A stretch of 37,078 nt of DNA from Thiotrichaceae bacterium (GCA_026993485.1 JALWSU010000446.1:1-37078); one strand, 5' to 3'. Shown: positions 26,092-35,287, numbered from the stretch's first letter. Program-made: numbers and translations. Notes: generated by a model not told the origin, from the letters alone.

Positions 26092-27678
26092 TCAACTTGT
26101 AAACAAAGACGCATGTAATAAACTTTGTGTATAAGGATGTTGCGGCTGATTAAATATATCTTCAGTTTTACCTTCTTCAACAAATTGCCCGTGACGCATT
26201 ACAATGATACGGTGGGAGATTGCCCGAATCACTTTTAAATCATGGCTAATAAATAAATAACTGATTTTGTGTTTGCGTTGTAATCTCATTAATAGATCAA
26301 GTACTTGTTTTTGAACCGAAACATCTAATGCACTAGTGGGCTCATCCAGTAAAATTATTTCTGGTTCCAAAATCACAGCTCGTGCTATCGCAATTCGTTG
26401 ACGTTGCCCCCCCGAAAATTCGTGGGGATAGCGTGAGAGCATGTCTTCTTTTAAATCAACTTCTTTGAGGATTGCAACAATGCGCTCACGGCGTTGGCTA
26501 CGGCTTAACTCAGGATAATGGATAACTAAACCTTCGCCAATAATTTCCTCGATCCTCATTCTAGGTGATAAAGATGAATAAGGGTCTTGAAAAACTACTT
26601 GGAACTGGCGACGCAAGGGACGAATTTCGCCTGTGCTTAATTGATCTAAACGGTGATTCTGAAACAGAATTTTTCCTGTGCATTGTTGTAATCGCAATAA
26701 ACATAATCCTAAAGTAGTCTTACCTGAACCTGATTCTCCAACTATACCAAGGGTTTCACCTGGGTATAAATGTAGATTGACATTATCAACCGCTTTGAGT
26801 TGCTCCTCTGTGCGTTTAAAAAAACCATGTTTTTGGGAAAAATAGCAATGAATTTCTTGCCCTTCTAATAAGGGGGTTGGATGAGTAGAGTAGTCGTAAT
26901 CGGTTTGAATTCTTTGAGGTTGGCTATTCAGTAAATGTTGAGTATAAGGATGTTTTGGTTGCTTAAATAAGCTATCAACGTCAGCAATTTCAACTAATTG
27001 TCCTTTTTGCATTACGCAAATACGTTCCGCAAAGCGTTTAACTAAATTTAAATCATGGGAAATCAACAATACAGCCATACCAAAATCTTTTTGCATAGAT
27101 TCAAGTAGTTCGATAATCTGCAATTGTATAGTTACATCTAAGGCTGTTGTCGGCTCATCAGCAATCAACAATTTTGGCTTACAGGCTAAAGCCATTGCAA
27201 TCATAACCCGTTGACGCTGCCCACCAGATAAAGTATGTGGATAAGTATCAAAGCGTTTCTGCGGTTCAGGAATGCCAGTTTGATCTAATAGTTCAATCAT
27301 ACGGCGGCGAGCAGCAGATTTACTTAAATTTTCATGTATCAACAATGGTTCCATCAATTGACTACCAATGGTATAAACAGGATTTAAAGAAGTCATTGGC
27401 TCTTGAAAAATCATGGCAATATCTTTTCCGCGTACCTGACGCAAATCTGCCTCTTTCATTTGCAACAAATCTTGCCCTTGAAATTCAATTTTGCCACTGG
27501 GATAGCTGACTTGTTGACGATCATGCAATTGTAAAACTGATAAAGCTGTTACAGATTTACCAGAACCAGATTCACCAACTAAGGCTAGTTTTTCACCCGC
27601 GTTAATCTGAAAACTCACTTCATTTACAACTGTTTTTCCAAAGGCAACCGATAAGTTATTTATATTTAATAAAGTCAT
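26092..27678 (-). CDS. yejF: Peptide ABC transporter, duplicated ATPase
   Basis: 528 residues with two complete ABC domains. Domain 1 has Walker A GESGSGKS (near 35), signature LSGGQRQRVMIAMA and Walker B LLIADEPTTALD. Domain 2 has GESGSGKT (near 315), SGGQRQRIAIARA and IILLDEPTSALD. Each ends in the oligopeptide-type QPKHPYTQ tail. The size and two-domain plan match YejF, which powers the YejABEF importer of microcin C and oligopeptides. The yejA, yejB and yejE genes are not adjacent. No strong ribosome site precedes the ATG. Confidence 0.9.
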   Translation of the reverse strand: MTLLNINNLSVAFGKTVVNEVSFQINAGEKLALVGESGSGKSVTALSVLQLHDRQQVSYPSGKIEFQGQDLLQMKEADLRQVRGKDIAMIFQEPMTSLNPVYTIGSQLMEPLLIHENLSKSAARRRMIELLDQTGIPEPQKRFDTYPHTLSGGQRQRVMIAMALACKPKLLIADEPTTALDVTIQLQIIELLESMQKDFGMAVLLISHDLNLVKRFAERICVMQKGQLVEIADVDSLFKQPKHPYTQHLLNSQPQRIQTDYDYSTHPTPLLEGQEIHCYFSQKHGFFKRTEEQLKAVDNVNLHLYPGETLGIVGESGSGKTTLGLCLLRLQQCTGKILFQNHRLDQLSTGEIRPLRRQFQVVFQDPYSSLSPRMRIEEIIGEGLVIHYPELSRSQRRERIVAILKEVDLKEDMLSRYPHEFSGGQRQRIAIARAVILEPEIILLDEPTSALDVSVQKQVLDLLMRLQRKHKISYLFISHDLKVIRAISHRIIVMRHGQFVEEGKTEDIFNQPQHPYTQSLLHASLFTS

Positions 27679-27728
27679 TTTGTCAAATAGGTGTTAGGGA
27701 ATGTTACATTTAGATTAGATAATAGAGT

Positions 27729-27922
27729 TGTCCCTCTTCTCCCTCCCCTTAACCCCCGCTCACTCCTTTATACATAAATTTTTAAATAATTGATTTAATT
27801 GCGTTTCATACTGAAACGCCTCACAGGGCAACCACAAGGGATTGCCCCTACAAACAGTGGGGGCAATCCCTTGTGGTTGCCCTTGTGTATAAGAGAGTGA
27901 ACCCCGGGTTAGGGGGAGGAAG
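27729..27922. repeat. Three-layer nested hairpin
   Basis: The outer imperfect arms are CTCCCTCCCCTTAACCCCC (27740) and GGGTTAGGGGGAGGAAG (to 27921). The middle arms are CACTCCTTTATACATAA and TTGTGTATAAGAGAGTG. The inner GGGCAACC hairpin lies at 27826-27882. An extra small hairpin GCGTTTCATACTGAAACGC sits at 27801-27819. It fills the gap between yejF and the GGDEF-EAL gene, both on the minus strand. Confidence 0.82.
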
Positions 27923-27938
27923 TCTAATAGCGATGATT

Positions 27939-29636
27939 TTATAACGGTGTTATCTTATATTTTTTCGCATATTCTGCAATCCACTCTAAGGATTCCGCCT
28001 TATTCAAGGGAACAGTGTACAAATAACCCTGTGCAAAGTCGCAAGCTTGATCTCTTAAAAACTCAGCTTGCTCAGTTGTTTCTACACCTTCACCAACTAC
28101 TACTAAACCCAAGGCATGAGCCAGATCAATTGTTGCACTCGTAATCGCAGCATCTTGTGGCGTACTCCCTTCGATAAATGAATTTTCAATTTTCAGGCAA
28201 TCGGCTGGAAAACGCTTGAGGTAATTCAAAGGCGCATAACCAGTTCCAAAGTTATCAATCGCCACTCTAACCCCAATATCTCTTAAATGTTTCAAGGTTT
28301 TAATGGCAAAATCGACATCTTCTTCTAAGAGTAAACTTTCTGTGACTTCTAATTCTAAATTCTCTGGCTCTAAGCCTGCGCTTTCAATAGATTCTACAAT
28401 CGCCCGAATTAAATTTTTACTACGAAATTGATAAGATGACAAGTTGACACAAACACGGTTTATCATAAAACCAGCCAGCCACCAATCTTTTAACTGCTTA
28501 CAAGCAGTCCGAAAAATCCATTCTCCAACAGGAATAATGTCTCCAGTTTCTTCAAGTATTGGAATGAATTCATTCGGTAAAACTAAACTTTGTTGCGGAT
28601 GATAAAAGCGAATCAAAGCCTCCATTGCTACCAGCTCATTAGAAGCTAAATTAATTTGCGGATGATAAAATAAAGCAAATTGTTCGTTTTTAATTGCTTT
28701 ATGTAAATCTGTTTCCATCTTCAAACGTGAAACTACCTTGCTACGCATTCCACGATTAAAAACAGCATAACTTGAGTGTTGCATTGCTTTAACGCGATAC
28801 AGTGCAGCATCAGCATCACGTAATAAACTGGCACTTTCTTCTTGATCGCTATAATAAGCAATGCCGATTTTTGCAGAAGTTACTATATCATAACCCACTA
28901 ATGATAATGGACGTGCTAAGAGTTGATTAATATTAGCTGCTAACTGAGTAGCTTCGGCCAAATCTTGCATATTATCTAGTAAAATAATAAACTCATCGCC
29001 ACAAGCGCGTGCCAAAAAAGTTTTCATTTCCAATTCTGACAAATAATCTTGTAAACGACGAGTAATTTCCATCAATAACCAGTCACCCATATCATGCCCT
29101 AAAGTGGCATTAATCATCCGAAATTGATTCAAATCAACTAATAATACTGCAATATAATAATCATCATTCTGCTGTGCATTAGCTATTGCTTGATCTAAAT
29201 ATTTTAGAAACAAATGACGGGTGGGTAATTCTGTAAGTTGGTCATATAAATTGCAATTGGCTAACTGTTGTTCTAATGACAGGTAACGAATAGAACGCTC
29301 AATCAGCGTCCAGTTCAATCCCTCTTTAGAAAGCCAATCTATTTGATATTTTTTGGATAAGTCTTTATCAATCGAATCATTATTTTTAACCAATAAAATT
29401 ATTGGTATATTTAAATCCAATGGTAAAGATGCTAAAAATGCCAAATGTTGATTTTTGATTGGGTCACAGCTAACTAAACAAAAATTATAATCATTGGTTT
29501 TAATCTGTTTAGAAGCCTCCTTATAATCATGCACCCAATCCATGTTAAAATTAGGGGCTTGCACTTCCAACATTTGACGAATTTTCAAATAATCTAATGT
29601 GTTTTCTTCTATGAATAAAATTTTCATAGTTTCCAT
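27939..29636 (-). CDS. REC-like GGDEF-EAL protein
   Basis: 565 residues. The N-terminal REC-like domain (about 4-118) has E10/E11 and a possible acceptor D58 (LVSCDPIKN). In the GGDEF domain (about 130-290) the signature is CGDEF (212-216), with VDLNQFRMINATLG before it. The EAL domain (about 308-560) has E339 (MEALIRF), N398 (VCVNLS), E430 (LEVTES), D461 (then N462 where most have a second Asp), K482 (LKIENSF, Glu for the usual Asp) and E516/E519 (GEGVET). It probably binds or degrades c-di-GMP; the N462 and E484 changes may weaken the phosphodiesterase. AGGA six bases before the ATG supports the start. No membrane segment. Confidence 0.9.
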   Translation of the reverse strand: METMKILFIEENTLDYLKIRQMLEVQAPNFNMDWVHDYKEASKQIKTNDYNFCLVSCDPIKNQHLAFLASLPLDLNIPIILLVKNNDSIDKDLSKKYQIDWLSKEGLNWTLIERSIRYLSLEQQLANCNLYDQLTELPTRHLFLKYLDQAIANAQQNDDYYIAVLLVDLNQFRMINATLGHDMGDWLLMEITRRLQDYLSELEMKTFLARACGDEFIILLDNMQDLAEATQLAANINQLLARPLSLVGYDIVTSAKIGIAYYSDQEESASLLRDADAALYRVKAMQHSSYAVFNRGMRSKVVSRLKMETDLHKAIKNEQFALFYHPQINLASNELVAMEALIRFYHPQQSLVLPNEFIPILEETGDIIPVGEWIFRTACKQLKDWWLAGFMINRVCVNLSSYQFRSKNLIRAIVESIESAGLEPENLELEVTESLLLEEDVDFAIKTLKHLRDIGVRVAIDNFGTGYAPLNYLKRFPADCLKIENSFIEGSTPQDAAITSATIDLAHALGLVVVGEGVETTEQAEFLRDQACDFAQGYLYTVPLNKAESLEWIAEYAKKYKITPL

Positions 29637-29684
29637 CTGTTTTCCTGTCTACTTTATTTATCAACGATTGACGATTGATTATTT

Positions 29685-30584
29685 ATGAAGCTCATATTAT
29701 TAAAACCGCGTTACTGGCCCTTATGGGCTGGCATGGGAATATTCTGGTGTTTAGTCCATTTACCCCATAAGTGGAAACTGGGTTTGGGACGACAAATTGG
29801 ACGTATCGCCTATCGACTTGCGCCACGCCGTCGCAATATTGCTGATATTAACCTAAAATTATGCTTTCCAGAACTAAATGACAATCAACGAAACCAATTA
29901 TTACGCCAGCATTTTGAGTCTCTAGGCATGGGCTTATTAGAAATGTTCAGTGCCTGGTGGCTACCAGATGCCCGTTTAAAACTCTTAGGAAATATCCAAG
30001 GATTAGAACATTTAGATGCGGCTTTGAAACGGGGTAAAGGTGTTATTTTGCTCAGTGCCCATTTTACCTCACTTGAAATAGGTACGCGCTTTTTAACCAT
30101 GCATACTACAATTCATGCTATTTATCGCCCCCATGAAAATCCTTTGGTTGAACATTTTATGAAAAAAAGCCGCGAAAGTCGTGCTGAAAAAGCGATACCC
30201 CGTGATGCTATACGTGAAATGTTGCGTAGTCTCAAACAAAATAAAGCCTTATGGTTTGCAACAGACCAAAATTTTGGACATAAATATAGTGCTTTTGTTG
30301 ATTTTTTTGGAATACCAGCAGCAACTAACACCGCAACTTCACGCATTGCACAAATTAGCGGCGCTGCTGTTGTACCTTGTTTTACGCAACGATTAGAAAA
30401 TAATCAAGGTTATCAAGTGATCTTACAACCTGCTTTGGAAAATTTTCCCAGTGGTAATATCTTACAGGATACATTAAGAATGAATCAATTAATTGAAGCG
30501 CAAGTTAGAAAAGCACCTGAACAGTATTTATGGGTACATCGACGCTTTAAAGATAGACCAGAAGCAGAGGAGCGTATCTATTAA
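29685..30584 (+). CDS. lpxL: Lipid A biosynthesis lauroyl acyltransferase
   Basis: 299 residues of the LpxL/HtrB family: an N-terminal hydrophobic helix (about 10-25), the acyltransferase HX4E box H126-E131 (SAHFTSLE), RRRNIADINLKLCFPEL, the IYRPHENPLVEHFM block and GAAVVPCFTQR. It adds a secondary acyl chain to Kdo2-lipid IVA on the inner face of the inner membrane. It could be LpxL or its paralogue LpxM; the SAHFTSLE-type box and the length favour LpxL. It is divergent from the GGDEF-EAL gene, with starts 48 bp apart, so they share a promoter region. Confidence 0.92.
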   Translation: MKLILLKPRYWPLWAGMGIFWCLVHLPHKWKLGLGRQIGRIAYRLAPRRRNIADINLKLCFPELNDNQRNQLLRQHFESLGMGLLEMFSAWWLPDARLKLLGNIQGLEHLDAALKRGKGVILLSAHFTSLEIGTRFLTMHTTIHAIYRPHENPLVEHFMKKSRESRAEKAIPRDAIREMLRSLKQNKALWFATDQNFGHKYSAFVDFFGIPAATNTATSRIAQISGAAVVPCFTQRLENNQGYQVILQPALENFPSGNILQDTLRMNQLIEAQVRKAPEQYLWVHRRFKDRPEAEERIY

Positions 30585-30605
30585 TAAATTAAAGAGTTTG
30601 GCCAA

Positions 30606-30665
30606 AAACCTCCGAGGTTTTCAAAACCTCGGAGGTTTAGACTTAAATTGTTTTTTGAAATACTA
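30606..30665. repeat. Double palindrome with AGACTTAAATT tail
   Basis: A perfect CCG/CGG double palindrome (30606-30638) is followed by AGACTTAAATT, GAAATACTATA, as at 169-203. It lies 22 bp after the lpxL stop and may end its transcript. Confidence 0.9.
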
Positions 30666-30687
30666 TAGCATTTATCCTAGATTTAAT

Positions 30688-30924
30688 TTAAGGTTGCTGA
30701 CAATTTTGCTCTTGATTTTCATGTCCATGAACAACAAAACCTCTGGTTTTTCTACAATTTTGCGGATTAGTTCCAGATGCTCCATTATTTTCTGCCGCTG
30801 GTTGTTCTACAACATCATCGTCTTGCAGTAAGTACTGGTTGCAACCGCTAGCAAAAAGGGTAACTGAGATAATCACTACACCCAAAAGCAGCTTTATGTA
30901 TTGATAAGTTTTGTTTATATTCAT
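30688..30924 (-). CDS. Small putative lipoprotein
   Basis: 78 residues. The signal segment KLLLGVVIISVTLFASGC gives a lipobox (ASGC, C28), so the mature part is a 51-residue lipid-anchored peptide. It is rich in N, Q, G and acidic residues and has two further Cys (57 and 75). There is no homology I recognise. The ribosome site is weak. The gap to 31193 holds the GGGCAACC hairpin and nothing else. Confidence 0.6.
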   Translation of the reverse strand: MNINKTYQYIKLLLGVVIISVTLFASGCNQYLLQDDDVVEQPAAENNGASGTNPQNCRKTRGFVVHGHENQEQNCQQP

Positions 30925-31081
30925 AATAAATTTTCTATCTATTTTGTTAGTGATTACAAATGTATTATAATGACAAAAAAAATTTTGGTATTATTTTTAT
31001 AAAACCTCAATAAAATTGGGGTTGAATTGAAATGCCGAAGAATTGTCAAAAGTTGTCATTAACGACAACAAACGCCTTAAA

Positions 31082-31137
31082 GGGCAACCACAAGGGATTG
31101 CCCCTACAAACAATGATGTAGGGGCAATCGGTTGCCC
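31082..31137. repeat. GGGCAACC hairpin, copy with shortened right arm
   Basis: GGGCAACCACAAGGGATTGC, CCCTAC, a short loop, GTAGGGGCAATCGGTTGCCC. The right arm lacks the CCTTGTG block that the left arm would pair with, so the stem has a bulge; the copy at 26023 has the mirror-image deletion. Confidence 0.88.
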
Positions 31138-31193
31138 TATACCTCCTAACTAACATTAGTAACTAAATAAACAAAGAAGATAAATAATTTTTT

Positions 31194-31757
31194 ATGGCTG
31201 CAACTCCATCTACCATGATGCCATTAGGCACAATTGCCCCTGATTTTACTTTACTCAATACCGTTACAGGTGAAATGGTGAGTCTTCAGGATTTAAAATC
31301 TGATGTAGCGACACTGATTATGTTTATTTGCAATCATTGTCCTTATGTCAAACATATTAATGCTCAGCTAGTCAAGCTCGCCAATGATTATCAATCCAAA
31401 GGCGTTTCTTTCATTGCCATTAGTTCTAATGATGTTGAAAACTATCCTGATGATTCTCCAGAAAAAATGAAACAAGTGGCGCAACAACTCGGCTACCCTT
31501 TTCCTTATTTGTATGACGAAACTCAAGAGGTTGCAAAAGCTTATCAAGCTGCATGTACACCAGACTTCTTTTTATTTGATAAGGACTTAAAGTGCGTTTA
31601 TCGTGGGCAATTAGATGGTTCAAGACCAAAAAATGATGTCCCCGTCACAGGTAAAGATATGCGTGCGGCTTTAGACGCAGTATTAGCAGGAAAACCCGTT
31701 AATCCTGAGCAAATTCCAAGCATTGGTTGCAATATAAAATGGAAAGTAAGTGCATGA
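31194..31757 (+). CDS. Thioredoxin-fold redoxin protein
   Basis: 187 residues of the AhpC/TSA-redoxin type: APDFTLLNTVTGEMVSLQDL, then the active-site C46-x-x-C49 (CNHCPYVKH), PFPYLYDETQEVAKAYQA, TPDFFLFD and a C-terminal GCNIKW. There is no signal peptide, so it is cytoplasmic. Many bacteria carry this single-domain family and its partner is not known; a peroxide or disulfide reductase role is likely. It overlaps lolA by four bases (ATGA), so the two are coupled. Confidence 0.85.
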   Translation: MAATPSTMMPLGTIAPDFTLLNTVTGEMVSLQDLKSDVATLIMFICNHCPYVKHINAQLVKLANDYQSKGVSFIAISSNDVENYPDDSPEKMKQVAQQLGYPFPYLYDETQEVAKAYQAACTPDFFLFDKDLKCVYRGQLDGSRPKNDVPVTGKDMRAALDAVLAGKPVNPEQIPSIGCNIKWKVSA

Positions 31758-32371
31758 AATTTCTAAAACAATACAGCTGGGTACTTTTGCTGTTATGCTT
31801 TCCTAACTGGCTTTCTGCCAATCAAGCTTTGGATAAATTTTTAGACGGTTTGCAGACTTTATCTGGTAAATTTGAACAAAGTATTTATGATGAAAATGGC
31901 TACTTATTAGAAAAATCCAGAGGTAGGTTGTATATCCAACGTCCAAATAAATTTCGTTGGATTTATCAAAAACCCTATTATCAATTGATTGTCGCTGATG
32001 GCAAAAAAGTGTGGATATATGATAGGGATTTAGAGCAAGTCACAGTTAAAACCTTAAACAATACACTAGGTAAAACCCCAGCATTTTTACTGAGTCGTAA
32101 CCGCCAGGTAGAAAAAGATTTTATTGTAAATCAATTGCCATCTCCAGAAAGAGGTATAACCAGCTTAGAACTAATTCCCAAAAAAGCAACAAAAACGCAG
32201 TTTGAAAAACTACGTATTAACTTGCGGGATAATAGCTTAGTCAGTTTTGAATTTCTGGACAATTTAGGGCAAACAACACAAATTCATTTTACTAAACTCA
32301 GACGAAATCGCAAGCTGCGTGACAAAGTGTTTAGATTCACGCCACCAACGGGCGTGGATATTATTAACTGA
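31754..32371 (+). CDS. lolA: Outer-membrane lipoprotein carrier LolA
   Basis: 205 residues from the ATG at 31754, which overlaps the TGA of the gene before; a TTG at 31727 is not needed. It has a signal peptide (about 1-21, ending LSA), then QALDKFLDGLQTLSGKFEQ, GRLYIQRPNKFRWIYQKPY and DGKKVWIYDRDLEQVTVK, all LolA hallmarks. LolA ferries lipoproteins from LolCDE through the periplasm to LolB. Its TGA stop lies inside the left arm of the inverted repeat at 32368. Confidence 0.95.
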   Translation: MKFLKQYSWVLLLLCFPNWLSANQALDKFLDGLQTLSGKFEQSIYDENGYLLEKSRGRLYIQRPNKFRWIYQKPYYQLIVADGKKVWIYDRDLEQVTVKTLNNTLGKTPAFLLSRNRQVEKDFIVNQLPSPERGITSLELIPKKATKTQFEKLRINLRDNSLVSFEFLDNLGQTTQIHFTKLRRNRKLRDKVFRFTPPTGVDIIN

Positions 32372-32508
32372 TGTTACGCACTCTCGTTCCCACTGGGCAA
32401 CCACAAGGGATTGCCCCTACATCGTTGTTTGTAGGGGCAATCCCTTGTGGTTGCCCTTGTGTATAATAGAGTGCACTCCAGCGTGGGAACGATAGTGCGT
32501 AACATCAG
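32368..32508. repeat. GGGCAACC hairpin nested in a GTTACGCAC inverted repeat
   Basis: The outer arms CTGATGTTACGCACT and AGTGCGTAACATCAG are perfect 15-bp complements, continued by CTCGTTCCCA against TGGGAACGA. Inside, off centre, lies the GGGCAACC hairpin (32395-32456) with its TTGTGTATAATAGAGTG tail. It is the best-preserved composite copy and separates convergent lolA and the phosphatase gene. Confidence 0.9.
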
Positions 32509-32515
32509 CTATTAA

Positions 32516-33337
32516 TTAAAAAAAATTTAATTGTTTTGGTAGCAAGGCTTGAATCGCTGAAACAAAGCCTTGCAACCAACTGGTTTTCGGCGACAAAAAA
32601 AGCGGACGTACCAATATCAAAGAAATATTATCTTTACCCCCGTTTTCATTTGCAGCATTAATTAATGAATGCGCCGCCCGCTCAAGCGAACTATTATTTT
32701 TAATAATATTATACATATCAGTTTCTTTAAGCATATCGCTTAAACCATCAGAACACAGCATATAAATATCTTGCTCAAGGATTTTATATTCCTGTGTTTC
32801 AATATTCACCAACTGCTCCAGCCCAAGTGCCTGCGTTACAATATGCTTATTAGGTGAATTTTGAGCCTCTTCAGCTGTATAAAAACCACAATCAATCAGT
32901 TCCTGTAATAGAGAATGATCTTTAGTCAATTGACAAAATTCGTTACCACGAAGTCGATAAAGACGCGAATCTCCAACATGGGCAACACTGAGAAAATCAT
33001 TATGAAACCACACGGCAACTACCGTTGTACCCATTCCTTGATAATTATTTTCCTGTTTCGCTTTCTGATGAATCGCTTGATTAGCTTTCAATACTGCTTG
33101 TTCAAGTAGCACAGTATGAGAATGCCTAGCCGCATAACGGGAAATAGTTTTTAGAGCACTAGACAATTTTTCCCTAATTGTGTCAATCGCCATTTTGCTT
33201 GCAACTTCACCAGCTTGACATCCTCCCATGCCATCAGCAAGCACAGCCAAACCAATAGACTCATCGCCACTAATAGAATCCTCATTATGTGTCCGAACTC
33301 TACCAGTATCAGTACGGGCTACAATTTCTATATGCAT
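32516..33337 (-). CDS. PP2C-family serine/threonine phosphatase
   Basis: 273 residues from the ATG at 33337, which has AGGAAA six bases before it. The frame extends to 33412, but that adds 25 residues encoded by a MITE (MFLLQNLQKLCCQ...), so I reject that start. The metal-binding motifs are R14-HNED (NED 18-20), D35-GMGG, VGDSRLYR, CSDGLSDML and GGKDNISLILV. It is a stand-alone cytoplasmic Stp1/PrpC-type phosphatase that reverses Ser/Thr phosphorylation; no Hanks-type kinase is in the window. Confidence 0.92.
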   Translation of the reverse strand: MHIEIVARTDTGRVRTHNEDSISGDESIGLAVLADGMGGCQAGEVASKMAIDTIREKLSSALKTISRYAARHSHTVLLEQAVLKANQAIHQKAKQENNYQGMGTTVVAVWFHNDFLSVAHVGDSRLYRLRGNEFCQLTKDHSLLQELIDCGFYTAEEAQNSPNKHIVTQALGLEQLVNIETQEYKILEQDIYMLCSDGLSDMLKETDMYNIIKNNSSLERAAHSLINAANENGGKDNISLILVRPLFLSPKTSWLQGFVSAIQALLPKQLNFF

Positions 33338-33362
33338 AAAAAATTTCCTAATTAAATCCATA

Positions 33363-33535
33363 AAACTCACGCACTGACAGCACAATTTTTGTAGGTTTTG
33401 TAGTAAAAACAAATTCTTACAATTTATAAATTACTTGGAGCACCAAAGCTTTAGCCTTATACGGCACCAAAGCTAAAGCTTTGAACTCCAAAAAATAAAA
33501 AAATTAGTTTATCAATGCGTAAGTAAATCCCAATC
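33363..33535. mobile_element. MITE family A, inserted upstream of the phosphatase
   Basis: The left end is ACTCACGCACTGACAGCAC, the inner arms TTGGAGCACCAAAGCTTTAG and AAAGCTAAAGCTTTGAACTC, and the right end ATCAATGCGTAAGTA. It begins 25 bp before the phosphatase ATG. It must separate or supply the promoter of that gene. The rest of the gap to 33657 has no gene. Confidence 0.82.
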
Positions 33536-33657
33536 CATTAGATTCCATATAAAGAGCAAGCGAATCTTGCACCCCAACTCCTCTGGAAAAATTGGGAACT
33601 TTTATTGCATAATATCTGCCAATATCAAATAACAACATAACAATCTCCAAAAATAAC

Positions 33658-34119
33658 ATGTTCCATTGTATTCTTTACCAACCAGAAATACCCCCAAATA
33701 CCGGCAACATCATTCGTATTAGCGCTAATACAGGGGTAAAACTTCATTTAATTCATCCACTTGGCTTTAAATTAGACAACAAAAGACTTAAACGCGCTGG
33801 ACTTGACTATCATGAATGGACAAAACTTATCGAACATGATTCTCTAGAATCATTTTTAGAAACCGTACAACCACCACGCTTATTTGCATGTTCAACTAAA
33901 GGCAAAAGTTGTTATGCAGAACACAATTATCAGATAGGAGATGCGTTTTTATTCGGCCCCGAAACGCGAGGCCTGCCACAAACCGTGCTGGATAAATTTC
34001 CACCTGAACAAATAATACGGATTCCGATGTTACCCAAACGTCGCAGCATGAATTTATCTAATGCAGTCGCAGTGATTATTTATGAAGCGTGGAAACAAAT
34101 AGGCTTTAAAATGAAATAA
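33658..34119 (+). CDS. trmL: tRNA (cytidine(34)-2'-O)-methyltransferase
   Basis: 153 residues with the three SPOUT motifs: PPNTGNIIRISANTG, FLFGPETRGLP and IPMLPKRRSMNLSNAVAVII. The KLDNKRLKRAGLDYHEW block identifies TrmL. The enzyme methylates the wobble base of tRNA-Leu with S-adenosylmethionine. The length matches E. coli (157). The PfkB kinase starts four bases after its stop, so the two form an operon. Confidence 0.96.
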   Translation: MFHCILYQPEIPPNTGNIIRISANTGVKLHLIHPLGFKLDNKRLKRAGLDYHEWTKLIEHDSLESFLETVQPPRLFACSTKGKSCYAEHNYQIGDAFLFGPETRGLPQTVLDKFPPEQIIRIPMLPKRRSMNLSNAVAVIIYEAWKQIGFKMK

Positions 34120-34123
34120 CACT

Positions 34124-35011
34124 ATGGCTACAATATTAGCGATTGGCATCGCCACACTGGATATCATCAACACCGTAAACCAATACCCACAAGAAGACAC
34201 AGAAATACGCGCATTAAGTCAGCGCATCTGTCGCGGTGGTAATGCAACTAATACTTTAGTCATCTTAAGCCAACTAGGACATCATTGCACTTGGGGCGGA
34301 GTCTATGTAAATGATCCTGATGGACAGCTAATTTTGGAAGACTTAGCGCAACATCACATTGACACCAGTAACTGTAGAATCGAATCTCAAGGCAAAGTTC
34401 CTACATCCTATATTATATTAAATCAGCGCAACGGCTCTCGAACAATTGTCCACTACCGCCTTTTGCCAGAATTCGACTTCAAAGATTTCCAATCTATTCA
34501 ACTAAATCCTTTTGACTGGTTACATTTTGAAGGGCGTAATATTATCGAAACCGCCCGTATGTTAGAGCGAGTTCAACAAATAGCCCCCACCTTACCAATT
34601 TCATTAGAAATAGAAAAACCCCGTCCTCAAATTGAACAATTATTCAACAAAGTAAATGTGTTATTATTTTCTAAAGCATTTGCACAAGCAAATGCCCAAA
34701 AATTTGCTTATAATAAAAACGACGCCGCCACATTTTTACGCACAATGCAGCAACTAGCACCAAAAGCTCGCCTATTCTGTACATGGGGAGCCAAAGGAGC
34801 TTATGCTTTAGACACAGACGGCACATTATTTCACTGCCCCGCTTACCCGCCATCGCAAATAGTCGATACACTAGGCGCAGGAGATACATTCAACGCAGGC
34901 ATTATTGACAATCTCTGTCGTCAGCAAAATTTGGCGACAGCACTCAATCATGCTTGTCGGCTGGCGGGAAAAAAATGTGGACAACTAGGTTTATCGATTT
35001 CAACAACTTAA
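34124..35011 (+). CDS. PfkB-family sugar kinase, ketohexokinase-like
   Basis: 295 residues. ILAIGIATLDIINTV opens the fold, RGGNATNTLVILSQLG is the sugar-binding PfkB signature, and DTLGAGDTFNAG carries the catalytic base D254. The DWLHFEGRN, EIEKPR and FSKAFAQ order resembles ketohexokinase/fructokinase-like members. It phosphorylates a small sugar with ATP in the cytoplasm; the substrate is not certain. It sits four bases after trmL and probably depends on its promoter. Confidence 0.85.
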   Translation: MATILAIGIATLDIINTVNQYPQEDTEIRALSQRICRGGNATNTLVILSQLGHHCTWGGVYVNDPDGQLILEDLAQHHIDTSNCRIESQGKVPTSYIILNQRNGSRTIVHYRLLPEFDFKDFQSIQLNPFDWLHFEGRNIIETARMLERVQQIAPTLPISLEIEKPRPQIEQLFNKVNVLLFSKAFAQANAQKFAYNKNDAATFLRTMQQLAPKARLFCTWGAKGAYALDTDGTLFHCPAYPPSQIVDTLGAGDTFNAGIIDNLCRQQNLATALNHACRLAGKKCGQLGLSISTT

Positions 35012-35022
35012 TCATTTTTAAC

Positions 35023-35267
35023 AGGACTCACGCAGTGACAGCAGAAGTTTTTTAGTTTTTTTAAGAAAAACAAACTGTTAAAATTTATAACTTACTTGGA
35101 GCCCAAACGAAGTAAGCCTAGCTAAAGCTTTAGCTTTAGCTAGGCTTACTTAGCTACGCTTACTTCGTTTCGTTTGGACCTTCCAAAGCTAAAGCTTTAG
35201 CTACGCTTACTTCGTTTGGACTCCAAGGAGAAAATAAAAAAATTCATTTGTCAATGCGTAAGTCCTA
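35023..35267. mobile_element. MITE family A, long copy with internal palindromes
   Basis: The left end AGGACTCACGCAGTGACAGC and right end TTTGTCAATGCGTAAGTCC form the terminal repeat. The middle is enlarged by several copies of GCTAAAGCTTTAGC and GCTACGCTTACTTCGTTTGG in both directions (35100-35225). It is in the opposite sense to the copy at 36571, so the two bracket the serpin gene. Confidence 0.88.
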
Positions 35268-35287
35268 TTTAATTACAGGAGCTAACA

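Noticed and set aside
33338-33412. 25-residue extension of the PP2C phosphatase
   Set aside because: The sequence belongs to a MITE; an ATG with a good ribosome site lies at 33337 right before the conserved domain.
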